Part shown: in pieces, positions 1 to 11,776 of the stretch
How the letters are laid out: every line of letters begins with the position of its first letter
Numbering within the stretch: position 1 is the first letter of the stretch
Assembly: GCA_021432605.1 (NCBI GenBank)
Contig: MU271143.1
Coordinates: 3,791,277-3,855,276, forward strand
DNA from: Coniochaeta sp. PMI_546
Taxonomy: Eukaryota; Ascomycota; Sordariomycetes; Coniochaetales; Coniochaetaceae
Direction: 5' to 3'
Length of the DNA: 64,000 nucleotides
Position numbers and translations under genes: made by a program
The notes under the pieces: model-generated
Database searches by the model: none
Seen by the model: the letters and a program-made list of their open reading frames with translations, nothing else
Told to the model about the DNA's origin: nothing

Positions 1-886
1 AACGCGAGACAGAGCAGGCGGCAGGCGAATTCGGTTGCCTTATTTCGGTAACTTCTTGTTTGCTCCGCGGGTTTCAGTGAAGGAGCTGATCTTCTAAGTG
101 ACGACCCGACCTCGGCCTTTAAGGTTTGGATCCTTCCACTTCGGATCGGGATACATCAGCGACGAGGCTCGGGGGCTGACCTTCAAATAAGACCGACAAC
201 AACTCCCCGGCCTTCAGAACTCCGCATAACCTTAAACATACTTTCACGCCGCACCATCTCGACTTCTGTTACGGAGCGGTAGCAAGCTCGAGAGCGTTCG
301 CCGCGGCGGCAAAGGAACCGTGGATTCCGTCGCCTAGGGGCCTGCCGATCAACCAGATTATGGTAAGCCTCGTTTATATTCGCCTTGAAGCATCGCATCG
401 CCTTGATCATTTTCGATCTCCATCAGTTGTGCTTTGTCCGTTTTACGAAGTCATTTGCCGAATACCTGTCAGCCTTGATCTTCCCAGCAATTGAGACGCC
501 GGCGAGCCTTCTGGCGTGTTCATCTGATCTTCCGATGTGCATGTCTGCTCGATATATGCACAGACTTAACGAGGCTGATACGGCTTGATCCGTGCATCGG
601 GTTGCTCAATTCACTACCTTTCGCCAGTGGCGAATTCAGGCTTCCTGTTTGTGGTCCCTATCGATCGCTTGAGCTTCAACCTCCGTCATTGACTTGTGCC
701 ACCTGCCTGACGGCGTGTTTTTCTGGTCGGAGGCTCCCATCTCAAACATGGTCAGGTTGGTCGATGTCAAGCCTCTGCAAGCTCTCATTTCAAGGCGTCC
801 GTTCTTTGCCTAGTGTTTCCTTTCTACCTTTCTACGTGTCGATTCTAGTGACCGGCTTTGCTAACCATTCATGTCCCACCCTCACC
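1..886. other. left-end spacer and 5' leader, no gene recognised
   Basis: No reading frame here resembles a known protein. The frame of the downstream ligase stays open upstream to about 491, but that part is not conserved-looking and is probably leader. A pyrimidine-rich run lies around 815-850. An ATG at 871 is out of frame with the ligase and would make a short overlapping upstream frame. Confidence 0.5.
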
Positions 887-3800
887 ATGAACAGCCGATC
901 ACTCCGCTCTACACTCAAAGCTTTCGTGACGGAGAACGTCCGACGTCTTAGAGGTAAAAGCAAGCCCGCACAACAAGATCGCCCACCGCATAGTGCCCCT
1001 TGGAGCCCGCATGTGTTGCCTGCGTCCATCACAGCAATGACCAACGATAGGAAAGAGGTCATTGTCATCTCGGACGGCGACGAAGCGATGGATCTCGACG
1101 AACGAGATGAAGTCCATGACAGTGGCCACGTAAAGCACGAAGAAGACGTCAAGACGGTCTGCAGGGAAGCTGTACTCAAGATTTTCCCGGACATTTGTCC
1201 CAATTACGTGGAGACTCTGGCAATACAAAATGCATACGACCATGAGGCGCTTATTACCGCTATCCTTGACCAGTTCGAGCGCGGTAAGGCTGTGCCTAAA
1301 CGTCAACGGCTGAGCCTAAAGCGCAAACGAGGTCCAGAGGACGATGGCGACCGCTCGTGCGACCACCAAAAGAAGTATGACAATGCCGAATGGCGCCAGA
1401 AGATAAAGCATCCCAGTTATATCAATATCGCGTAAGTCAAATTCCGCACCTGCTCTCGTATTGATTTCTCCTTGCCGTTTTCTGAGGACCCGGTCTGATG
1501 GTTGGCAGAACCCAACTTCTGCGAGACGCCTTCCCAAGCATTATGGTGAAGCATGTCACTCAGGTTTTCGCGGAAAACAACTACACGCTCTTTTCATGCT
1601 ACCTTAAGCTGGTCAGGAAGGAAGCCAGTGAGACGTGGACGCCGAAGAAGAGGCCTGCAAAATCAAATCCTGCGTGGGAGGATGACCGCATCGATGACAC
1701 AATCAAAGCCACCCTCAATCCAGAAGAGAGAGTGGCACTGGAAGAGCTGAAAATCGCACGGCAGGCTGGCGAAGCTCTGAAGCTCGAAATGCTCAGCGAT
1801 AAGCAGCAGGAACAGGGCGAAATCGACAACTTCAACAAAGCAAAGATGGAGGGCACAACAAGTGAATGCGAGTGCTGTTGCGATGAGTTCGCCCTCAACC
1901 GCATGGTTCACTGCGACGGCGAAAACCTCCACTGGTTTTGCCGCAACTGTGCAAGGCTGAATGCTGAGACGCAAATCGGCCTGTCCAAATTCGAGCTGAA
2001 TTGCATGTCGATGGACGGCTGCACTGCAGGCTTCTCTAGACAGCAACGTGATATCTTCCTGGATGAGAAGACGAGTGTTGCCCTGGATCGCATAGAGCAA
2101 GAGGCTGCCTTGCGCCTGGCCGGCATCGAAAACCTGGAGACATGTCCGTTTTGTCCTTATGCTGCAGAATACCCGCCTGTCGAGTTCGACAAGGAGTTTC
2201 GCTGCGAGAGACCTGATTGTGAGGTTGTAAGTTGCCGGCTCTGTCGTAAGGAGACTCATATTCCGAAGACTTGCGAGGAGGCTGCTCTCGAAGCCGGTCA
2301 TTCGAGTCGACGAGCGATCGAAGAGGCCATGTCAGCAGCCATGATCAGGAAATGCAACAAATGTGAGTTGTTGCCCCTTTGGTATACTGCTGTAGCTTTA
2401 TGTTAACGTGAGAAAGGCGGTACACCATTTATCAAGGAGAACGGCTGTAACAAGATGACATGTACACAAGCCGGCTGTCGCAACGTGCAGTGCTACGTCT
2501 GCCACAAATCGTGCGACTACGCCCATTTCAACGACCCGCACCGCGGAGGCAAGGTTGGCAACTGCCCTTTGTTCGACAGCGTGGAAGATCGCCACCTTGA
2601 CGAAGTTCGCCGCGCTGAGGAGGCGGCCCGCAAAAAGGCCCAGGAAGAACACCCGGACGTGAACGCTGAGCTGTTTGAGATCAAAGTCTCGGACAAGGTT
2701 AAGGAGGATGAAGAGAAGCGACGAAAGAGAGACGAAGCTGCCCGAGGACTAGCCAATGGACGAGCGCGCGTGAATCCCCCTCCTGGTCTAGCGGTACCAA
2801 TTCCGGGTTAGTTAGCCGTACTTTTACTGGGCAAGGTGATACGTCATGGTGTGATGCTGAAACCAATGCTAACTGTGCTCCGCTAGCTGACGTCCTGGAA
2901 GAGTTCGATTTTGACGCTTTTCTTCACGAAGGCGGTTTTGGTGACGGCTTCGACGAGTTTCCTCTACCAGCCGCGGCTCCTCCCGCCGCCGTCGCCGCAG
3001 CAGAAAACGAGGGCGGTCTTGGTCTTGGTCTCATCGACCGATTGGCTAGATACATACCTGCTATGCCAGTGGATGTGGCAGCTATACCAGCGGGATTTCG
3101 CATCGGACCAGCGCCTGCTGCTCCAGGCCTGCATAGGAAACCTCCAGAGCTGGTCCAAGTTAGGCCAGCCCAACGGGAGCAGCACCGGGCTGCCCTACGG
3201 CATAATCGTCAGCAGCAGGTTCCCTTACAACCGCCTGTGCAACCTGGGCAGCCGGCTGCCGAAGGCCTAGCACAGCGTTTGAACCGGCGCAATCTCGTCG
3301 TAAATGACGTCGCCGAAGCCTTGCCACCCAAAGTTGCGGTTCGTGCACAGCAGGCCCCTGCTCATGTACTGAAGGCCCAATATAAGCAGCCGATGCAAGT
3401 TATGGCAAAAGCAGCCCTGCCGGCAGGAGCCGGAGACCAGATGCAGCGGCAACGTGCTGCGCTTCGCCACCCAGCTCAGAATCGAGATGAGCATGTTAGG
3501 AAATTGAGAGTGCTGGAGGAGAGGAATAAGGCGGCGCTAGAAGAGATGAAACGACGGCAGCGAGAGGTTGAAGAACGGAATAGACAGCGACTTGAAGAAA
3601 TGAACCGCCACCGCCAGGTAGCACAGAACGCCCGCAGAGCTGCTAAGGATGCGTACGGCGGGAATGCGAAGAACCAGGTGCCTGAACAGGCGGCCGATCC
3701 TAGATTGCCACGACGTAGGGAACGATATGGACAGCATGCGGCCGGAGCTGTCTTCCAGGCCCTCGAGGGACGAATCCAAGCAATGCAGGCACAGATGCAA

Positions 3801-4793
3801 GCAGTGGTTGCCAATAATATCCGTCCGCCTGTAGCGGGGAATGCTGTCGTGCCGCCGGTGCCACAGCAGCTTAGGAATGTGCCGCGGCCCATCCGTGTGC
3901 AGCGCCATTATCGTCACCAGCATGCGCCTCCTCCTGTCTTGGCATACGGCAACAGGCTCACTGAGAACGGACAGCAGGGAGCAGACGGTGGTATGCTCGG
4001 CAGCCCTGCTAGACTCTAGGATGGTCCTGGCCAACCTCTCGCCTTGGCAGGGTTTGTCCACGAGCCATATCCACATGCTCAGCTGGGACAACCGCACTTC
4101 CGCCCTGCTGGGAGCGGCAACGACAACATGGCGCCTGGGCATGCTCCTGTCAACAGTCCATTCTTACGGCAGCTTGTGGCGCCTCATATATCTATCGGTC
4201 AGCCTGCTATGCTTGGGCAAGATTATAATGCACCCGAAACCCCGAGACAGTCTCTTGATCGGGCCCCTGTACCTTATGTCGCCGATTTACCCGTTGGGCA
4301 GTCACATCAACATTTCAGTGGCTCACCGCAAGGGAACGATCACGGACTTGTCGGCGCCAACCAACTCAACCCTTACAATCCTATGCAGCCTACCCAGTTC
4401 GCAGCGGGGATTCAATACCGAGAGTTGGCTCCGCCAGGTTCGTGGCCAGCCAGCGACGAGAATGTATACAACCAGGCCGAAGACTTCATCCCTGCGGAAC
4501 AGGCTGATCAGGTCAACCTCTTTCCGGCTATGCCAGGTCTTCCGGACGCTTCACTTTTCCCTCCAATCATGGTCCCGTTTGTGGAACTCGAATCCTTTGG
4601 TTTCCCGCTGGACCCCGTGGCTCTGCCCATCCGGGGACCTCGTCCACGACCACTACCCCCATTTACACCACCCCCAAGCATCATAGTCCCGGCACGACCG
4701 AACCAAGCTCCTGCGGACCGGCCGCGTTATGGTCAGCTCCGGCTCCCGTCGCGCCGGAATCCGCCTCGTCAGGCTAGACCAAAGAGGGATTGA
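887..4793 (+). CDS. RBR-type (RING-IBR-RING) E3 ubiquitin ligase, RNF216/TRIAD3-like
   Basis: Five exons join in frame: 887-1431, 1509-2362, 2417-2806, 2887-3990, 4051-4793, giving about 1211 residues. The N-terminal part has a SUMO-interaction-like VIVISDGDE motif and two CUE-like helices (EAVLKIFPDICPNYVE and LLRDAFPSIMVKHV). RING1 starts at CECCCDEF (about residue 299), the IBR at CPFCPYAAEYPP (about 392), and RING2 at KCNKCGTPFIKENGCNKMTC, whose last Cys (codon 2461-2463, about residue 482) is in the position of the catalytic thioester Cys of RBR ligases. A coiled coil (about 3490-3640) and a long Gln/Pro-rich tail follow. Start 887 sits in CACCATGA; the ATG at 1037 is an alternative that keeps every domain. 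The last intron (60 nt) is less certain: without it the protein ends at 4019. RBR ligases take ubiquitin from E2 onto that Cys and then to substrate; the substrate is unknown. Confidence 0.85.
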
Positions 4794-5296
4794 GTTATGA
4801 CCTTTTGACTTGGGATGCAAGCATCGAGTTTGGACTTTGAAATGCAATCACGACTTGATGACATGAGCAACTTGATGACTTTTGCAAGCATGCGAGTCTT
4901 AGGCATTGGGGCGTTTTCTCTTTCTTGCTTTAATTATCCGAATTGGCTCGTTTTACTTTTGTTCTTTTTCTCTTCTTTTTCCTCCCTTGATTTTCTTTTT
5001 CTGTCTGTCTCGGCATGCAACTCATCTTCTGCAAGGCGTTTTGGATCGGCTTTAAGGGATATTGATACCACAGCATTCACACCAGATTGGCAATTGGTAA
5101 CTGGCACAGTAGAGAAGGGACAGAGAGGAGCATGATGACGAAAGAGCAAAGAGGTGGTCAGCATATGCTGCTAATTCTAGGCGGATTTCACTCCAGCCTC
5201 TTTCTATAGCGGTAACGTCCTCTTTATTCATGTATGATACATTTTACTTTGACAATGAAATGACTTGCAAAGCTGGTGAAGGGGGGGACCGTAACG
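4794..5296. other. spacer between convergent genes, 3' UTRs
   Basis: The 503 bases lie between the ends of the RBR ligase and the Dcc1-like gene. A T/C-rich run sits at about 4955-5005. I see no coding or RNA gene. Confidence 0.5.
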
Positions 5297-5811
5297 CTAC
5301 CGCCCCTTGGCGAACCGTTCGTGCCATTTTCCTCGCGCAATGGTAGCTGGTGCCGTGGCGTTGCCTGTCTCTGGGACGAGTTCTATTGTCTCGTGGACTG
5401 TGGCTATGGCGTTCAGGCCCATGTCGGGAAATGCGGATGGTGTGGTTGAGGTTGGTGTAGAAGTCGTTGAGGGGGAGGCTGGGGAGAGCAGGATGAGGGC
5501 GTTGGAGGTGTTCTTTTGCCGGAGTGAGTAGGTCTTTGAAGGGGTCTTGAGAAGAGCGGCGGTTGGGGACGATTCAAGGGTTAGTCTGCCGGCAGATATT
5601 AGCACTGGTTGACATTAAGGAGGAACGGTGACGGTGCGAGGTTAGAGCAGTTGGATGTCAAGATTTGATCTGGGGAGACGGCTTGAGCTTACATTGGTGG
5701 GTTATCGCTCTCGAGGAGCTCAACCAGGTCTGGAGGCAGTTCGAGAAGCTTGTAGCTGGCATTATTCGGGGCGTGGGAGAGCGGGATGCCCTTGTTATCC
5801 TGGCTGGACAT
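5297..5811 (-). CDS. short Dcc1-like sister chromatid cohesion protein
   Basis: Two exons, 5811-5693 and 5585-5297, join in frame (SDNPP then ILTLESS) to give about 135 residues. An upstream in-frame ATG at 5892 would add 27 residues. The order YKLLELPPDLVELLES, then TAALLKTPSKTYSLRQ, then TSNALILLSP matches the N-terminal part of Dcc1, where human Dcc1 has a LLELE segment, an AVLCSKDKTYDL segment and a TSNMLLFIPG segment. Dcc1 is part of the Ctf18-Dcc1-Ctf8 clamp-loader variant that acts at replication forks and in cohesion. The protein ends in KWHERFAKGR and lacks the winged-helix C-terminal half of the roughly 380-residue yeast and human proteins. No continuation is visible up to the ligase gene. 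It could be a genuine short fungal form or a truncated gene. Confidence 0.65.
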
Positions 5812-5892
5812 TGCTAGTGGTGAGGTTGGGGTTCGATAGCGAGACGAGAGCTCTGCCCCGCGATTCTGGTCGGAGTGGTGGGGCAGATCCAT

Positions 5893-6762
5893 GTCAAAGG
5901 TACAAGGATGCCACGTGTGGGGGTTTACTGAATGTACTTCCTGGAATCACTTCAGATTTGGCAAGGAATACTTAAAATGAGGTGCAAGAGGTCTTATTAG
6001 ATATGTCTACATGATATTTTTTCAAGTAAGCCAGCTGTACAGCTTCTGCAAAACATGAATGATCACAGTTGATGAGTATTGAGGCAGATAACTCAACGCG
6101 ACTTTGTATTTTCTTGAAAAGGCACCCTGGCTCCGGTGTCGATCCCGCTTACAGGGGGTCCAGGGGTGCACTAGTAGCTGATGTTTACTTGAGTGGGGCG
6201 TTGCTGGCCAGAGCTTTTGCATCAAGCCCAAAACAGACGCGCTGAACCACAAACCACACCGCAAATTCCATGACAGCGCCGACATCGACGCCTTCCACCA
6301 CGTTCCAGTCATTCCAACACGAGCAGGGATAGTAATTGAATCCATTCGCGCTGCTTGAGCCGCAAATCGGTATCTTGCTTGTCGTATCCATCATCTTGTA
6401 CACACATATTCCAAGTGCATTCTTTTGGCGACTGTTGGCGTGATCGGGGTTGGTTTGTTTACTTGCGCACCGCGTGTAACGCCGTCGCAGGGAACATCAA
6501 GCCTCACACCGCTGCAGTGCGCGTCGACCTGCATGAGCTTCGCGGCCATTGGATCAACCAAGCAACTGTAGGCGACCGTCTACAGAGGACTCAAAATCAG
6601 CATTATCACAAGCAGACTCAATCGTAGTGTTTGTTTTCATCGCCTTCTTCCGAGTCTCTCGTTCGCCCTTCGCCCTTCATTTCGTGGGATCCCTCCATCA
6701 GGGGAAACGCTCCTTCTCTCGACGACTTCTGTCAACCATGCCAACGACCCATTGAAGCGACC
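5893..6762. other. divergent promoter region between Dcc1-like and RhoGEF genes
   Basis: About 870 bases separate the two divergent genes. Open frames on either strand are short and resemble nothing I know. The stretch just before 6763 is CT-rich and likely the RhoGEF leader. Confidence 0.5.
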
Positions 6763-9700
6763 ATGGTTCGTGTCACAGAAGAGCTGGTGCTCTCGCCAGA
6801 GCACGTCACTCTCTACCAGGCCACCGACCCGCTGCTCGGCCATCTCCCCGTCTTCGTCTTCCACGGTCCATCTACGACCGCCAACTACACCCAGAATAGT
6901 TCGCGCATCCAGATACATGTCTACAGCCCGGCAGGCTTCCAGTCATACCCTCGCATTACCATCTCTCCAAACTCGCCCTTCTATGGCGTCGTCAACCACC
7001 TGCCGCGAGAATTCCAAGGCGACGAAGTCTGCCGCGGGCTCGCCTTTGGCCTGTACAAATATTTCGCTGAGCTCCCAGAGGCTGTCAAGAATTACCTCAA
7101 GAACCAGTATCCTACAACGCGCGGCCGCCGCCCCGGCTCTGCCCCAAGTCTGTTCGGAGAGCAACATGCCGCCGACTTGGCCCAGTCCATGGTGCAAGCA
7201 GAGAACACGGCGGACATGATACGAATCCTCCAATCAGCTCTACAAACCCAGCATATCAGCAATGTCGACTTGGATCTGGTTCTACCACCTGGCTCGATCA
7301 TCCCCTTACAACAAGAGGATCTAGAGGAGATACCAGAGGACGAGGATGATATCATCGACCCAAGTCTGAGGCAGTACGGCATGTACACGTCCATCGTCAA
7401 GCTCTTTGGCGAGCCGGTGTTCCTTCCTACGTCGAAGTTGAGGAGAGCTCCCTCAAAGCCAAGTTCCCTCAACCGCAGCAAATCTTTCACTAAGGATCAG
7501 AAAGTCGAGCTGCGCATGAAGCTTGGGGAGCTGGTCGAGACGGAGGAGCGTTATGTTTCCAAACTCAACGAATTGGTCAAACAGATCGCGGACGAATTCC
7601 GCCAGACCGCAAAGAACCGTCCCGTCGGCAGCCTCAGCCCTAGCGAAGAGGATGTCGAAAAGTTATTTCCAAGGTCGGCCGACAGAATCCTTCAAGTCAA
7701 TACGGCATTTATGCTAGAGCTCCGGCGAATTATGGATGAGACGGAGGACGACGCGCAGAGGGACATGGATGCACCGTTTCTCGGCGTCAGGCTTGGCGGC
7801 TCAGCGAAAGTCAAGGATCCTAGTGGTGCTCTGGCTGTGGCACGACTCTTTCTCGACTGGTTTCCCAAGTTCACCGACTGCTATCAAGAGTATATCCGAG
7901 CCAGTCAACACTTTCCACAGCTATTAAACTCCTTTCTTGACCAGCAGTCCAGTTTTCGACAACGCGTGGTGCAAAAGGGCGAGCAGACTATCCGATCTGC
8001 TCTTATCGAGCCAGTCCAACGACTGCCTCGTTACAGCTTGTTGATCGACCAAATCGTCACATGTCTGCCGATTACGCATCCAGCTCTTCACCTCATGCTT
8101 CGGGCTAGAGATATCATCACCAATATCTGCTCGATGGACGACCCCTTAGCAAACAGACCGCACATCACCAACCGTCTGTGTAACATGGTCGAGTTCTGGC
8201 CCCTCGATCTGGAGCCACAAGGAAGATTGATCCTGGCCGTAGACTGTCTCGAAGTTGCGCCACCGTACTCGGAGACAACACACAACGCCTATATGCAGGA
8301 CCGGTCCGTCATGCTTCTGCTATTCAGCGACTGTCTAGTCATTCTGAAGAAGTCAAGCCCCGGGCTGACTGCACGTGATTTTCAGCGAGAAATCGACAAG
8401 CCGTCACCAACAGCGCTCCTCGCGTCCATGACCAACGCCGCTGGAGGTGAAGGGTCATGGGAATATACCTTTGCGGGCTGGCATAGTCTCGCCGATGTTC
8501 GCTTCACCGAATCCGTGGACGGGAAGCTCATTTGGATGACGTCGACCCAGGAGATGAAAGGAGCACATGCCGGCGAACGTCTGACCAGCAAGACCATCAC
8601 CTCGAGGTGCTTCCTGCTACAGGAGTCGTACGAAGGCAAAGCGACCAGGTGGAGCGAGGATGTTGTCAAAGCTCGCATCGAGGGTCGATTTCCTGAAACG
8701 GAGAGGGAAGACCCGACATGGACACTCCGCTCCGTCAGGATGCAGGATAACAACTTTGCCATGCATGCTGCGGTCTTCCAAGAGGCTGCTACGCAGCTCA
8801 TCGAAGGTCGCCGGGAACCTGCGCCTATCCGCGTTGTTATGGACAACGAGAAGGGCACTAAAGGAGCCCCGGTAGGACATTATGGTGTCGAAATAGTTGT
8901 GGAAGTAAAGAGCCGCGATTTGAGCAGGATAACCATGACCACGGCTGGTATAAGTGGCAAGACTTATACTGACGATGTTGCTCTGGAAGACTTCCTGCCT
9001 ACCCTCAGCAGACGAAGTAGGTCTTGGTCTCATCTGGTTCCCCTTTCGTGAAACGCGCACTGACATCTGCTCCAGTCATCCAACTTCTTAGCCGCCAGTT
9101 TAACGTCTCCAACATTCGCCTAACCCCTGCTTTGGTGTCGTACTACACCAAGGTCCTCCGAGCTTGCAATACGACTCCAAAGCCTGAGCGGCCTAGGTCA
9201 GTGCTCGCAACGTCGCCCGTCAAGTTCCTGTCAAGCTTTCTGGGTGGTAGTACCACCAGTCTGACAGAGAGCGCCAACCACGCGCCAAAACACCAACGCA
9301 CAGCTTCTGCTCTGGAGAATGTGCCAAAACTTCTCCCAGGCCAGCCAACGCCCGTGGCCCGCTCGCAAAGTTACAAGGACGTACCATCCTTGTCTAGCTC
9401 TATTGCCGACAGCCACATCGGGCGACTGGCAATAGACGACGACAAGCCGGAGAACCCGCTCATGCGCCTCGAGCACACGTTCACGGGCTACATTGCATGT
9501 TTACAGGCCCGCAAGGGTCGGTTCGTCGCCAGGACTCTTCTCAATAGATCTTCTGCTGATGAGCTCTCGGTAAACGATCTGTACAACCGACTCATCGAGA
9601 GCCCGTACGACCTCGACGCATCGAATGAGCTCAGCACGGAGGTCATCTTCGCAGCCTTCGAAAAGTTTGTCCGCATCGCCTGGCGGGAGCAGATGGGTCC

Positions 9701-11474
9701 GGTCATGACGAGCCAATGCCTCAACGCCCTACAAATACGCGCTTCCAAGCGAGTGGTGGGTGACTTTGCAGACTTTGTCAAGTTTCTGTTTGGCGACATG
9801 GCACCTCAGAACCGGCGAGCATTTACAGCGTTGATCAAGCTCCTTGCCGATCTCCTCGACGGGTGCAGCAACGATGGCGACCGAGGAGCGTTGACTCTTG
9901 CCTTTGCAGAGCTTCTAGTCGATGACGACAGCGCCCACAGCTACATCAACCTGCTGGACCGGCTTGTGGAGGACTGCGATCGCATATTCGAGGAGCCCGC
10001 GCCTGGTTCGGCGGCGTATCTACGGAACTCTGTCCACTCCGCCTACGAGTCGATGAACTCGAGTATGAGGAACAACAAGTCTGCCACCGGCTCGGTGACG
10101 TCGAATACATCCTCGCTCCGGCGGAAATTCGGGTTGGACACGCTGCTTCGCCAGAACAGCAAGAGTGACGCGGAGCGTCCGTCCATGTGGCGCAGTCTAA
10201 GCAAGCACGGCCGCAATCCCGCCACGGGCGAGAGCGCGAGCTTATCGAAGGCCTCGGTTAACCGCTCGAGGTCGATCGACATGGGCGCGCCACCTCAGCT
10301 CCCGAACAAACTTCGCCGACCGGGCTCTCGCGACCGGCCGCCGGTGGTCGGCGCGTTCGACGACATCAACCACCGGCCCGTGAGCTCGCACCAGCTCGAG
10401 ACCATCGGCGAGCCGGAAACGGAACCGGCGGCGGAGCCGAAGTCGCTCAAGAAGAAACGGCGTAGCTCGCTGTCGGACCTGAAAGCGCTGATGGCGGCCG
10501 CCACGCTCGAGGACAGCCCGCTGATGCCGCTGCGCATCAACAAGCAGACGAGCGAGAAGTTCAACTCGGGCAGTCCGAGGGTCTCCCCCTCCAAGATTCC
10601 GATAAGTCCGCAGTCTTCGAGCATGCGGATGGGCGGCACGGCGAGCAGGCAGAAGGAGAATGTGGTCCAGCAGTCGAAGATAATGTCTCCCGACATGTTC
10701 CGGCCACCGGCAGAGAGAGGTCACGCCAAGACGTTTTCGACGAGCCAGATCCCGAGCCAGATCCCGACCCCCGAGAGATTAGGTCATTCCAAGACGCTTT
10801 CGACGTCTCAGATCCCGACACTGAAGCCGCTGCGTCTTCCTCCTGGCGGCGAGTCCCCGAGCCGGCCGTCCACCAGCCCGACCAAGACGGCCGGCTCCTC
10901 GCCGCAGAAGTTCCGCCTCCAGTCGCCCCAGAAGCTGCGCGAGAGGCTGCAAGTGGAGAAACAAGCCGTCGACGAGGTGGACGCAAGCCTCAAGTCGGAA
11001 TTGTCCCGCATCACCGACGAAATGGCACGCATGAACACCACCTCTCGCGGCCACTCTTCTTCTACCTCGTCTCAGACCTCAACCTCCGAGATCCGCAAGC
11101 TGCAGGCAGCAGTCAAAGCCCTCGAAGACCGCGTCCCGGCCGCCATGGCCGAGCTGACGGAGAGGCAGGCGACCATCCGCAAGGAGATGGAGGCGTCGCT
11201 GCTGGCGAGCGAGAAGAAGGTCAAGGCGGTCGACCAGCTCTACAAGGAGGCGTGCGCGGAGAACGAGCTGCTGTACGAGAAGTTCAACTCGGAGCTGGGC
11301 AAGATCGTGAAGGCGCTCAAGGGCAAGGGGAGGGAGGACAAGGAGGAGCTTGTGGGGAGGCTGAAGGAGAGTGGGGAGGAGACGGCGCGGGTGAAGAGGG
11401 AGAATGCGAGGCTGAGGAGGGAGATTGTTAGTCTCAGGGCGGCGATGAGGGGGGAGAGTGGGGGGAACTACTAG
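6763..11474 (+). CDS. large Rho guanine nucleotide exchange factor with RhoGAP-like C-terminal half
   Basis: Two exons, 6763-9016 and 9076-11474, give 1550 residues. The start is chosen at ACCATGG (6763), a strong context, although the frame is open from 6631. A DH domain begins near residue 247 (KLGELVETEERYVSKLNEL) and runs to about 455, including the late helix with LIEPVQRLPRYSLLIDQI that contacts Rho GTPases. A PH-like region (about 476-645) follows. Residues about 882-1056 resemble a RhoGAP fold (for example NRRAFTALIKLLADLLDG, then LTLAFAELLVDD), but I find no arginine-finger motif. The remainder is Ser-rich and disordered up to a coiled coil at about 1374-1539. By family it activates a Rho-type GTPase in polarity or wall synthesis. 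The partner GTPase cannot be told from sequence. RhoGDI lies in the same window at 26 kb. Confidence 0.88.
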
Positions 11475-11776
11475 AGGTTTGGGTGGTGTTGGTGATGGCT
11501 GCGGGTGGGTAGGCATGTGTACATGACTGGACTGGGTGGGATGAGACATGCGGAGGGTTGTGTTCACGGGATAACGGCGTTGGAATTTGGTCGGGTTACG
11601 ATATGTCCGGATAGGGTTGATGACCCTCTTGTACAAGTATTATGCATGGCTGGGACAGGCAGGATCTTGGAGTTTGTGTAGAGTGGTCGGTGACTTATGG
11701 CAGGAGTCACGGGGTGGATACTCGAGGATTCTCACTTGACCTGCGTCTGGATGCAATGGCGTACGCAAAATGAATG

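Noticed and set aside
3841-4686. 281-codon frame in a second plus frame across the end of the ligase gene
   Set aside because: It overlaps the ligase exons, has no recognisable motif and an amino acid make-up of a shadow frame.
10242-10724. 160-codon minus-strand frame inside the RhoGEF
   Set aside because: It runs opposite a GC-rich coding exon; Arg/His-rich content is typical of an antisense shadow.
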